Both the position numbers and the translations under genes were made by a program. From NCBI GenBank assembly GCA_973895155.1, contig OZ316891.1, positions 2,604,001-2,668,000 on the forward strand: a stretch of DNA of 64,000 nt. Reading direction: 5' to 3'. Shown here in pieces: positions 12,186 through 22,127 of this stretch. Position 1 is the first letter of the stretch. Every line of letters starts with the position of its first letter. The notes below the pieces were generated by a model. It did not search any database. It was not told the origin of the DNA and was given only the letters and a program-made list of their open reading frames with translations. This DNA is from Marsupella aquatica (taxonomy: Eukaryota > Marchantiophyta).

Positions 12186-13333
12186 TTACACTTGTGCAGG
12201 TTCTATCTCTTCATCATCAGACAACACAATTATGTGTGCATTTGTCATCTTCTCCTTTACTTTCTTAGACCCTAAAGAATGCTCTACAGCCAATACATCA
12301 ATAGTCTCCAAATAATTATAGTTCGGAAATGGCTGCTTGTTTGCCAATGATACAAATTTTCCCAATGAATCATCAAATGTCAATCCCTTCTCAAGGACCC
12401 TGGTTTCTACAAACATATCATCAAAACGAACAGATTTTGGTTTCACCTTTGACTTCTTGAGAGAACTCTTTGTTGGAGATCCTTCGATCACTATGCTAAA
12501 TTTATTTACACCATCATCAACTGACTCAGAATAATACCTACCAAAACCACCAGTCCAAGCTTTTCTAACAAAAACTTCTTCAACATCAGCTCTGCATACA
12601 TTGATAGGATCAATAATACATTTCCAAAGACAAATCATCCTCTTACAATCCATTCTTTGTCCACTTAAGGAATAATTCAGCTTGCAGCAGGCATGAAGAT
12701 TCCAGATTTCACCATCTCTGTTAATGTTGAAATGAATGTTGCATGCAAAGGTCTCTATGACGTGTATTTGTGTCATACATAAATTCTATCAATTACATTC
12801 TTGTTTGTGAGAATTACTCTCGACTTCAAATCTGCTATGCCAAAAATAGAATGTAACTATTTTCCTACAATCACTTCTTCATCAATAATGTTAAACAATG
12901 TTTGCTCAAAATGGGTAGCTCCTAAATCTTTCAAACAATAATCAATCATTCCTTTCCACGTATGTAATTGTCTATTAGTCAAACATTTACACATAACTTT
13001 ACCAATAGGATTCATATTGTTCACCCCATGCCAACCCATATATTTTCTTACAAGAAAACCAAAGGACCTGGCGGATTTTGTCTTTGCTCTCACAACCATC
13101 TGAAAATGGAGATGATTCTCCAATTCACCCCTCTCAAGCCCAATCACACCTGCCACACAATGATCAAGCATGAGACTATGGAGCTTGTGAATCTCATCTT
13201 TATAAACATCAGAACCCAAGTATCCCACAGTGATACTCAATTCAAAAACACTATCAACCAATGAAGCTTCTTCCTTATCCTGCATAGGAAGTCTTGCTTT
13301 TCGCTTTAAAGAAGCCATGTTAATTTTGCACAA
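12186..13333 (-). CDS. Rep-like HUH endonuclease (Y1 type), probable transposon replicase; two-exon model
   Basis: The first reading frame (12857-13333, 158 residues) has the order of a rolling-circle Rep domain. There is a motif-I-like strand FELSITVG at residues 30-37. The HUH motif is His74-Leu-His76 in ERGELENHLHFQ. The tyrosine motif YCLKD has Tyr132 and Lys135, matching YxxK. Such enzymes nick one strand at a replication origin and stay covalently linked to it. A second open frame (12186-12776) ends in HIIVLSDDEE, which looks like a SUMO-interaction motif. A GT..AG intron at 12786-12868 (83 nt, phase 0) would join the two into about 354 residues; this splice is inferred. No helicase domain is visible nearby. 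Candidate families are the replitron-type eukaryotic HUH transposons, a captured single-stranded DNA virus Rep, or a domesticated gene. No frameshift or nonsense codon is present in the Rep part. Confidence 0.6.
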
Positions 13334-13478
13334 AGTTCTCTAGACTCTCAAAACTACTTTTGTGAATCTATATTACAACTACAAGAATTCAGTTCAAAAA
13401 GATAAGTTGGATAAGTGTCAACTATTTTTACTATAAAAAAAGTTTTTTCTTTTGACTCTACCACTGTTTCGTCTTGCC

Positions 13479-13685
13479 CTATATTCTCAGTTGCATGCAA
13501 AATCCAACAAGCAATTTCTCTTCACCTAACCTGCACACCAGAAAACAAAATTCAATATCCCTAACATAATGTGGTGACTCTTTCTTTATGTTTTCAAGAA
13601 TTACTTGGACTAAATCCTCGGGTGTGTAAGGAATGATATTGTTGTCTACTCCTAGTTGTGATTTGCTGGACATTAGTACAAGCAA
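13479..13685 (-). CDS. Small open frame upstream of the Rep-like gene
   Basis: It encodes 68 residues, acidic and leucine-rich in the middle (IPYTPEDLVQVILENIKKE). It lies 145 bp upstream of the Rep-like frame on the same strand. I do not recognise it. It could be an earlier exon of the same gene or chance coding potential. Confidence 0.25.
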   Translation of the reverse strand: MLVLMSSKSQLGVDNNIIPYTPEDLVQVILENIKKESPHYVRDIEFCFLVCRLGEEKLLVGFCMQLRI

Positions 13686-13779
13686 AATAGAGTAATCTTC
13701 CTAGAAACACAAGGCACAAGAGACAAAGAGCAAACACAAGGGACACAGGGCAAACACAGGTTAACCAATGTTAGAGACC

Positions 13780-14300
13780 TTGAACTGTTAGTTTCAAGGG
13801 TCGTTAGTGAATAATATGAGTTCATAGGATGTTAATAATCTTGACAGACTCAAATTGTTAGTACGAGTCTTGACAGACTTGAAGACGGTTAGTAAGTATC
13901 CTGGATAGACTCAAACTGTTAGTAATCTTGACAAACTCAAAGACGATTAATAAGTATCTTGGATAGACTCAAACTGTTAGTAATCTTGACAAACTCAAAG
14001 ACTGTTAGTAAGTAGTCTGGATAGACTCAAATTGTTAGTAACCTTGGCAGACTCAATGTTAGTAAATGACCTTGACATATTCAATGTTAGTACATAATCC
14101 TAACTAATTCACATTAGAAACACCCAAGGGCTGTTAGTAAATAATCTTCATCCACTCCAGACTCCTAGTAAAAATCCTTGACAGATTCAATGTTAATAAA
14201 TAATCTTGGCAAACTCAAACTGTTAGTAGATAATCTTGACTATCTGACTATTAGAGACATGAGGACTGTTAGTGAAACAGAGAACCCAAACACTATTAGA
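13780..14300. repeat. Degenerate tandem repeat, GTTAGTAA / CTTGACAGACTCAAA units
   Basis: More than ten imperfect copies of CTTGACAGACTCAAA alternating with CTGTTAGTAA. The clearest part (13890-14035) has a higher-order 55-bp unit repeated about three times. Non-coding. Confidence 0.8.
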
Positions 14301-14813
14301 AAAAAGACTCAAATACAATGACCGAGAACCAAGACTTGTAAAATGCAACACAATGTTAGAGACCACCTCCATTGACCCAAGTATCTGTTAGAACTATCTG
14401 ACAAGGGACTGAAGAGACCTGGACCAAACACTATTACACACTGGAGCGAGAACAAGATCAAGAGTTGAGAGAGCTCAAGGGAAGGCAAAGACAATGCTTC
14501 TCAAAGACTGAAGAACTGAATGGACAGATGCAATGGAGTTTGCTTAAGTAGCAGTGATCAGGTTTTGTCTCCTCCCAGATTAAAGATTGAGGTTTTTGTT
14601 GTCACTCAACTAAACCTTTAACCTAGAGACGTACCAGAAAAATAATTGATCACCTAAGTGAAACGTTAAGTGAAAGGTATTGTATATTTTCAAATCTCCA
14701 AGATACATGGAAGCTGTCATCAAACAACACACATTCCAGCTTATGTACAGGAGCTTGTGCCATATAGCAGCCTCAAAAAAATCCTATAACTTGAGTATTC
14801 ACATTCATAGCTG

Positions 14814-15074
14814 ATTGTGTACTCGGGGGGGTCACTTCCATGGAAGTGGCATATCATATGCGATGAAGTATAAGGCTATTTAAATGGTTTTGGCAGAAGA
14901 CTTATTAAGTCTTCTATGGAAATATAGGGTTGTTTAATTGCAAAATGCATACATGTCATCACATAATTGGTGTCGTACAACTTTCTAGAAAGTGACTTAG
15001 GGGGGTCATAAATGACCCAAACCATCGCACGTGATATATGACCCTTCATATAGTGACCCCCCCGAGATTGTGTA
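14814..15074. mobile_element. hAT-like MITE with 15-bp perfect terminal inverted repeats and 8-bp target duplication
   Basis: The element proper is 14822-15066 (245 bp). It begins CTCGGGGGGGTCACT and ends with the exact inverse, AGTGACCCCCCCGAG. It is flanked by ATTGTGTA on both sides (14814-14821 and 15067-15074). An 8-bp duplication is the signature of hAT transposases. A second GGGGGGTCA block inside, near 14999, gives subterminal symmetry. It has no coding capacity, so it would be mobilised in trans. Confidence 0.85.
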
Positions 15075-18000
15075 AAGTTGTAAGAGTGAGGTCACGGTTA
15101 GTATTGGCCCTTAAGACTTTATACAGGTCTGTCGTATTAAGGGTAACTCATCCTGCCAACTCATTGGTGGAAGACTACAGTAGTAAATGTATTAAGCAAC
15201 TCATGTTTTAAATTATCTTGCAACTTCAAATACATACCAAGCTTTTACCAATTGCAATGAGCTAATTCTGGGTTCAATGAGTTAGAGCCCGTAGAGTCTT
15301 TCAGTTGAAGGATTGGTGTCAGCGCCTTCAATATAAACTAGTCATTGACCTCATTTACAAGTAGCTTAATCTCCCTGGTTGCAACCAAAGAATATCTTTT
15401 TGATTAGGAAGAGGGACAGTGATTGGGGGTTCAAGATATCTTGGCAAGTCAGAAGTAAATACTAACAGATATGTTAAGAATACCCATGTCATGTACACCA
15501 AGCAAACTGAGAAATTCCAAGTACAACTGATCTTAGCAAGGAGGTCTAGAAACCTATTCTTAGTTCTTGTAGGAATCTAACTAAGTGATTGCAACTAAGG
15601 CCTAGAGTGAAGCCTCTAGACCACTACTTTGGGAAGATTTGGTACATGATAATCAATCAATTTTGAAACTTGGACAAACATTTAAACTCAATTGTTGTTG
15701 TCTATTGGGTCCTGCCATTCAATGTCGCCTGTTGCACACAAAACAAAGAGTGTATGTCTTCACACTTTTGAATGCTACCTACAAACAAGAGAGGCACAAG
15801 AAGATATGAGCTATTATTGTCCCATTGCTGCTTCCAACTCTCATTAGATTCAATGTACCCATCTTGTGAGGAAGAGTCATTCTCCTTGTTCCTCTGGTCA
15901 CCAACACTATCCCTTGTACAACTCCTTGGCCTTCTCCAATGTTTTTCAGAATTGGTTCTAGAGATTTCGAGATTTTTTGCAACTTGAAAGCATCTGATAA
16001 ATTTAGAAACATCATTTCAAACTTTGCCCACTTTGATTCAAAGGAGTTGGCAATTTGCACCTTGGTCCCTCATGGCTTGTTGTAGAGTCTCCAATTTGCT
16101 TCCAAATGTTGTCCTTCATTTGGCCCAAACCAACGCAAAGATCTTTAGATATTTTCAAGTAGCTATAGCACAAGTGCTTCAATTCAGGACCACTGAGAAT
16201 TTTTCAGGTGCTGCCATGTGTAGAAAGCCTCGTCAAGTGCATGGTGCTTGTCTTGCATGGGCAAAGCTTTGGCACATTCAAAATGGGACCACAAGCTTTG
16301 CCACAGTACTGTAGAATTGTATAGTGTGACCTCAAAGCTCGAGTACAAACCTCAAAACACACCTATCTTAAAGCGCATATTTCTGTTTCCTACAAATTGT
16401 TGGTAGCAGAGGCACGGGAGGGGATTCCAAATCACACCAGATGCAAACATGTGACAACCTGCCCGATGTTGATTAGTTTTGCCAGGGCTCAAGCATGAAA
16501 AACTGGTTTTGTATGGGTTTGGATGTGATTTCCAAATGCAAACATGTGGTGTGTGTAGTGTTTTGTCACCTGGCTAAATCATGTCGGTTCCACATTGCTA
16601 TGGATGCATGTCGATAATTTTATATCAAAATGTGACAATATATAGTGTACTATATCACTCCATCAAACACTATAATATTGAATCAAACCATTTTTCTTCC
16701 TTTGTCCAATTATGAAATGCAATCTAGAAGGCATAAGTCACCACATTTCTCTTGCACTCTATATTTTGAGTGCCATTGGATTCAAGAAAAGTGGTTTACA
16801 ACAGGTAGAGGGATGAGAATGTGAGGATGGACTCCAATGGGATGGGGATGTTTGGATGGTTGTCAATCATGTGTACGGTGGAACGAGGAGGGAGTGCAAG
16901 TGCTTGATAAATGACAAAGGGGATCAAGGAGGAGGGCATGTGTGCTGGCAATGGGGTACTAAGCGGAGTGAACAAAAAGGTGTGATGTACACGTTGGAGT
17001 ACAAAGACATGTCTACACAAAAAATGGTACAAAGTGAAGGGAGGGGAGAGCAAAAATACACAGTGGATACTAAGGCGTGTCCTATACAAAGCAAAGGAAG
17101 GGGTCAAGAAATGGAACGTGAAAGATCCTAGGAGTGAGAGTGAGGTCACAATTATTTTCTTTTCATGATTTCTAGTTTGTCTTTGAAGGAAATTGAAATG
17201 ATAAATTTAATTCCTTAAGATGAGGAGGAGACTAATATATCCCAAGGCCACATATAAACTTTCTAAATATGTTTTTTTGGCTATGAATGATTTTTCTCGT
17301 TTGTAGTTATCTTTAATAGAGGGGCGCGGGGAGCGAGGGGGGGGCGCTGCTATCCTTTTCGGCTTTATTTTTGGGAGAGTAGTTTTTTGGGGATTGGTTG
17401 TTGTGTTGTGAAGAAAGGGGGGGAGAGGTGCAGGGGAGGGATTATGTATCTTGCCCTGCATCTTGGCTTAAATTTCTTCCTTTTGATTGCCCCCAATCTT
17501 GCATATATTTTTCTTAGCTTTTCCAAGGTTTTTCCTTCTCTGTGGTCTTGTCTTTTCTCAACATCTTTTTTGCATAAAATCTTTTCCACTCGACATCCTT
17601 TTTGCTTGACAGAATTTTTGTTTGACATCTTCCCACCCAATAACTTTTTTGCTCTCTATCTTTTCCGAGATGGATATATTTCCTTTTGGCATCTCATCTT
17701 ACAATTTTGTGCATCCCACAGGCATTGGGCTATCCAACACTAATAGACAATCCCTTAAAATGGGGGATGATCCCTTTACAAACAGGAAAAAAGAAGAGAG
17801 AAAATCCTAACTGTTCACAAACTATGAATTTTGGGCACTATCTCACCTACCTGCCTAGACTACCCACAATTACATTGACTTCAAATGATGGACTTCCTTT
17901 CTGTCACTAGGAGTTTTTTAACCCTAAACTCAAAAAGCATTATGGTCAGTAATGTGTAGGATAACCCATCTCCAAGAGGGGTAATGGGATGTAATCCCAG

Positions 18001-18560
18001 TGGGAGTTGAGCCCCAGAGGGTTACAACCAATTATTCCTAAGTGAGTATGAGTTACCAAAAGTCAAGCATGTATCCTAAACTCAGCAAAGAGGCAAAAGT
18101 ACCACCCGCGTAGGGGTAGCCAATCCAACCCGTTACGGTATGTAAAGTCTTCCCCAACGGGCCACAAAATTAGATGAATTGTTAAATTCTGACTATTTTC
18201 ATCCATTCATCTAATGTGGTGGCCTGTTCCTATCCATTTCTCTAATATGGTGGTCGAGAACTCGTGTTGGATGTCTTATTTCATGAATTCATTTCAAGAC
18301 ATTGTAAAAATGATAAAAATTTCATTATTGTCCGTCACTTGCTAGAAACCGAAGCTTGGATGGACTTGAAGGTTGTCTTCCATCATCCCCATGGACTGTG
18401 ACACATAAACTAAGCATTTTACACCTAATGATGAGAAAACCTAGGTAATCAATGTCCTAATTAACTGTTTACGTACATTTCAAGTATGTTAGGAGACTCT
18501 CTACACTTGAAAGTGAGCTGAAAATATGTGTTGAATGAAACAAAGGTTTACATCTAGTAG
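15075..18560. other. Long stretch without a recognisable gene
   Basis: Several open frames of 60-118 codons exist (for example 15779-16060 and 17365-17640 minus, 17387-17743 plus). None shows a known domain, and the longer ones near 17.2-17.8 kb reflect compositional skew (G-rich and T-rich strands). About 15600-15630 carries a GAGTGAAGCCTCTAGACC block shared with 10.48 kb and 45.25 kb. I see nothing else I can support. Confidence 0.4.
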
Positions 18561-18614
18561 TATATTTGAAATTGTTGAGACCTTTGTGACAACAAAGGAC
18601 TGGAAGCGCTTATT

Positions 18615-18880
18615 GTAACAAGAGCAACACTCTTTGAAAAATATCATTTCTTGGAGCTCTGCAGTGGGAAATTTAATTGAAGCCCTCTTTGTGAAAGAGC
18701 ATTGCTCTCCGAAAAATAATATTTCTCAACAATACCCTCTTAGATTAAAATCTGAGATAGCTTTGTTGCAGAAAAATAAGTCAAACCTCCCCTTAACAAA
18801 AGAGCAATACTCTATGGAAAATACAATTTCATCTCAAGAGCAATGCTCTGTGAAAATCAAGATTTGCACCCAGTTTTCCT
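18615..18880. repeat. Four-copy array of a 13-bp palindrome related to AGAGCAATGCTCT
   Basis: Copies lie near 18619 (AGAGCAACACTCT), 18697 (AGAGCATTGCTCT), 18801 (AGAGCAATACTCT) and 18838 (AGAGCAATGCTCT). Each is followed within a few bases by GAAAAT-like sequence. The plus-strand frame at 18634-18882 turns this into a peptide repeat such as KEHCSPKNNIS / KEQYSMENTIS. The spacing is irregular (about 80, 105 and 35 bp). Confidence 0.6.
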
Positions 18881-18889
18881 AGTGGAAAT

Positions 18890-19777
18890 TGTTATATCGG
18901 TTCACGGGGAATGTGTTGCTTCTTGCCCCCTTTTGTGGGATTTTTGCAATCTATTATAAATATAAAATATTCTTGAGAAAAAAATTGAATTAATTTTGCT
19001 TTTGCTCATTGAACAAACTACTTGAGACGCTAGAGTAAATTGTGAAGAGCTTAGTCTATATAATTTTATTACCATGAACGCCAGATAAGGCATACAAATA
19101 ACTAAACATATTTTACATATTTTATGATTTTTCATTGAACTAAAAAAAGGGTAAAGTGACTAGCTTGAGGGAAAATGATATTAAGAGAATACAACTATGC
19201 TTGCAATCAATGATAAGGTTGGTACATGGTATCCTTGGACAAAAATATATATAGAGGTGATGCTTTGACAAGGTACTTTTGGAGAGGTGAACAAAAATGA
19301 TAATGTGACATGATATTTTGGGGGACAAGTGTAACAAATAATATCCAAGCATCTACAATTATAATAAGGGATCCCGTCTTTTTCATCTTTGGTCACCATA
19401 CAAAAAAGCTTATGGGCGGGAAAGATCCACAGCCGTTGAATTTGATTAGCTATTTTTGCTTACCATTGATGAGAGAAATGTATATCCCTATCACGTATTT
19501 GATTCCCGCTGCCCCGTAATGCCCCCGACCAAACCCTATGGGCCTGCCCTCCTTGCAGAGTGCAAAAGAGTGACATAGGGCTTGTATATGTATGTTTGAG
19601 CCAAATCCATCCAAGTTTGGTTTGTCCACAGGAGCTTCGTAGACAACATATGAGTCTATCTGGACTTCAAGTTACACTTGCTGCTTAGTATATTTTCGTA
19701 TATATTGAAATTTCAGAATCCCCAAGCGAGGCTGACATCAGTGGCTTCTCACTCGGGATAATAATTATGCATACCAA
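18890..19777. other. AT-rich intergenic DNA
   Basis: No gene seen. The short frames near 18902-19399 on the minus strand are cysteine- and isoleucine-rich low-complexity translations without domains. Confidence 0.35.
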
Positions 19778-20093
19778 ACGTTAAGGTCGTCCGGGTAGTT
19801 TTTAGTATTTTGGGGCTTTAGGCTGCTGACACGTCAGCACATTTGGCCTTGATTATTTTCCATTAAAATACACCATATTTTAATACGGTTTACATATGGT
19901 CTCCCACGCAGGGAGATATTCAAAGTGGATTAATCAGTGTTAAACCACCCAGACTACCTTAACGTGAAGCTAAGGGCGCCTGCTCACCTCTTTATGCGTG
20001 TATTTGGTCTCCCGCATATGGTCTCCCCGCATACGCGGGTCGACCATATACGGTCGACCGAAATACCTCATAAAGAGGCACCCGGCGACCTTA
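19778..20093. mobile_element. Foldback / MITE-like element with nested inverted repeats
   Basis: Two nested structures are visible. First, 19778-19801 (ACGTTAAGGTCGTCCGGGTA...) is the inverse, with three mismatches, of 19942-19965. Second, 19971-20093 is an imperfect palindrome of about 61-bp arms with essentially no loop, centred at 20032/20033. It has blocks CCTCTTTATG, TATTT and GGTC on each arm. The motif GTTAAGGTCGCC recurs at the outer end (20083-20094), suggesting a single element of about 316 bp. I could not find a convincing target duplication. Confidence 0.65.
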
Positions 20094-20668
20094 ACTATAT
20101 ACATAAAATGCACGAGGGGTTTAGGGCACCTCAAACTCGAGGTGATTCTCTATTTTTCGGGGCATTATAGCACACAATTTTTATATCCAATGCCGGAGTC
20201 CCGGAGTGTTCCGGGCGTTGTATCCCACAATTTCTACATACACGGGCGGAGTGTCATCAAGCACCGCAGCTTACGCGCGTGTAATTAATCAAAGTCAACC
20301 TCCACTCGATTAATTAAGTGGGACGAAGGTGAGGTTTTGAATTTCGAATGTTTGAATTCAATTCAATTCCGCGCTCCCCATCCAATGGACATGGAGTCAT
20401 GGAATGGTGCTGCTTGCATGCGCCACGCATCATCGCCTACACCTCCTCACGCCAGTAATGTCCTGTACGGCACGCACCCCGTACCTATGCCGCGACTGTA
20501 CCGTATCCAGTGCCTCCGTGGCGCATCCTCGTCACCAAATGCGTCCGCCAGGACGGTGTAACGCTCCCGATGTACCAGAGTGTCCCAGTCCTCGGACCCG
20601 GCCCCGGGTCAGGTGGCCTGTGGCCAGGTGCACGTTCGTGAGTTCGCCCGTGCGGTTCTTACACATTA
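20094..20668. other. Intergenic DNA, locally GC-rich
   Basis: No supportable gene. Overlapping open frames at 20337-20723 on both strands come from a GC-rich patch and show no domain. Confidence 0.35.
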
Positions 20669-20862
20669 CAGTCTGCTCTTCGTAAGTGCACGCTCCGGGA
20701 AATAAATTAAGTACGAAAAGCAATATTGATACTAATTAATGTTTATTAATATTGATTAACTTTACAGTTCTGCTCTTCATAAGTGCACGCTCCGGGAAAT
20801 AAATTAAGTACGAAAGGCAATATTGATACTAATTAATGTTTATTAATATTGATTAACTTTAA
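20669..20862. repeat. Tandem duplication, 96-bp unit
   Basis: Copies start at 20669 and 20765. Both carry CTGCTCTTC, AAGTGCACGCTCCGGGAAAT and a TTAATGTTTATTAATATTGA stretch. Only a few bases differ. Confidence 0.9.
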
Positions 20863-20934
20863 GTAGCTTGCTCCTGTGGCCTGTCTGATCTGATTATGCG
20901 GATAAATATCAAACGTGAGTGCATGATGCCATAC

Positions 20935-21045
20935 ACTAACCCCAGGCTCGGTGGGTAGAGCACTCGGGAAAATTCGTGGTTTAAATCTTGTTGGCGCAAA
21001 GTGTACGAACATTCACCCAAAGGGTTTTCTTAGTACTCTATAGAC
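20935..21045 (+). mobile_element. tRNA-derived SINE head (candidate)
   Basis: The A box GGCTCGGTGGGTAGAGC at 20945-20961 closely matches the D-arm region of tRNAs. A slightly decayed B box GGTTTAAATC follows at 20978-20987. The spacing is shorter than in a real tRNA and no anticodon arm folds, so this is a pol III promoter relic rather than a tRNA gene. Its 3' end is unclear. Confidence 0.5.
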
Positions 21046-21056
21046 AGTTAGGAGGT

Positions 21057-21194
21057 ATTTGCTTGATTGACCCCAAAATGAAACTTGCTATTTGGTTGAC
21101 CCCATGAGGTCTATCAACTGTCTAGATCTGAGATCGAAAGGTCCATCAATGATCCAGATCGAGGAAAAATATTGAGAGGGTTGATTAAGTAAAT
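21057..21194. mobile_element. MITE copy A of a TTTGCTTGATNGACCCC family
   Basis: The left end is ATTTGCTTGATTGACCCC. The right end, read inverted, is ATTTACTTAATCAACCC. It contains the interior block GATCCAGATC, seen in changed form in copies B and C. Confidence 0.6.
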
Positions 21195-21850
21195 TTTTTC
21201 CAAAAGGGGGTCTACTAAGCATATCTCTCGACAGTTAGAGAAAACTTGGACTGAGCGTGCAGTTATGGACGAGAGGCTCTTAATGGGAAGAAGAAGATGG
21301 GTCTTGCACACACATGTGATTTACACTAAGTAATAAATGAACATTTTCAGAGTTTGCACTTATTTCTAAATCTCATCCGCACAATCTTATGTGTAAATCT
21401 TATGATCTATTACAAAATCTTATGGATAAGTGCATGCCATTTTTATGTAGAGTTAATGTTCCACTTATGAGATAGTTAACTAGGATCACAGTAGGGATGT
21501 CAAATCTGAGGGATGTACAGTATATGCTTTAGGGAAGGGGAGATGACAATCTAGTAACAAGAGAAGTCCTCTGAAGCCATCGGCCAGAAACCTAATATTT
21601 TAGATCAAGAATATTCTTAGCATCTTCCCTTTAGACACACAAAAAGAAAAAGAAAACTTGAGAATTACTCTTGAACATGAAAGTATTTAGTAAGCAAGTG
21701 CTGTAAATAAAAATAGGTATTGCAGACTTAACATGATTTAGATAGATATGAAACCAGATCTACATATGCTTTATTTCCATAAAAAATGTGCATACTATTA
21801 TGCATGGGCCTCTAAGAGTTGATTCTTTCAATGTTACACATTCCATGTTG

Positions 21851-21998
21851 ATTGCTTGATGAGACCCCAAAATGAAACGTGTTACTTGGTAGGATCCCTG
21901 AGTGATCCAGACCGTTGATTGACCTCAAATCAATGTACCCAAAACGTCAATGTCGTATCAAATAATGCAATTAGTTTTGGGGTCTCATCAAAACAAAT
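21851..21998. mobile_element. MITE copy B of the same family
   Basis: The left end TTGCTTGATGAGACCCCAAAA and its near-inverse TTTTGGGGTCTCATCAAAACAA bound about 148 bp. The interior contains GATCCAGACCGTTGAT, also present in copy C. Confidence 0.75.
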
Positions 21999-22015
21999 CC
22001 CTCTTCCCTGAAGGA

Positions 22016-22127
22016 ATTTGCTTGATAGACCCCAAAATGAAAAGTGTTAGTACCCCTGAGTGATCCAGACCGTTGATGGTTGAATCAATGTACCCAAATC
22101 CTCAGGGTCCTATCAAGTAAGGCAAAT
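22016..22127. mobile_element. MITE copy C of the same family
   Basis: The left end is ATTTGCTTGATAGACCCC. The right end, inverted, is ATTTGCCTTACTTGATAGGACC. It shares GAGTGATCCAGACCGTTGAT with copy B and lies only 17 bp from it. It ends about 1.3 kb upstream of the CHIP start codon. Confidence 0.7.

Noticed and set aside
12186-13333. Rep-like gene as an ordinary Helitron
   Set aside because: It has a single YxxK-type tyrosine and no visible helicase, whereas Helitron transposases have two tyrosines and a fused Pif1-like helicase.
15779-16060. 93-codon minus-strand frame as a coiled-coil or gag fragment
   Set aside because: Neighbouring frames do not continue it and no family motif is visible.
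17207-17810. Overlapping frames of 60-118 codons on both strands
   Set aside because: G-rich and T-rich skew produces long frames; no domain or splice structure supports a gene.
20945-20990. Functional tRNA gene
   Set aside because: A and B boxes are present but no anticodon arm or acceptor stem folds; a SINE head fits better.
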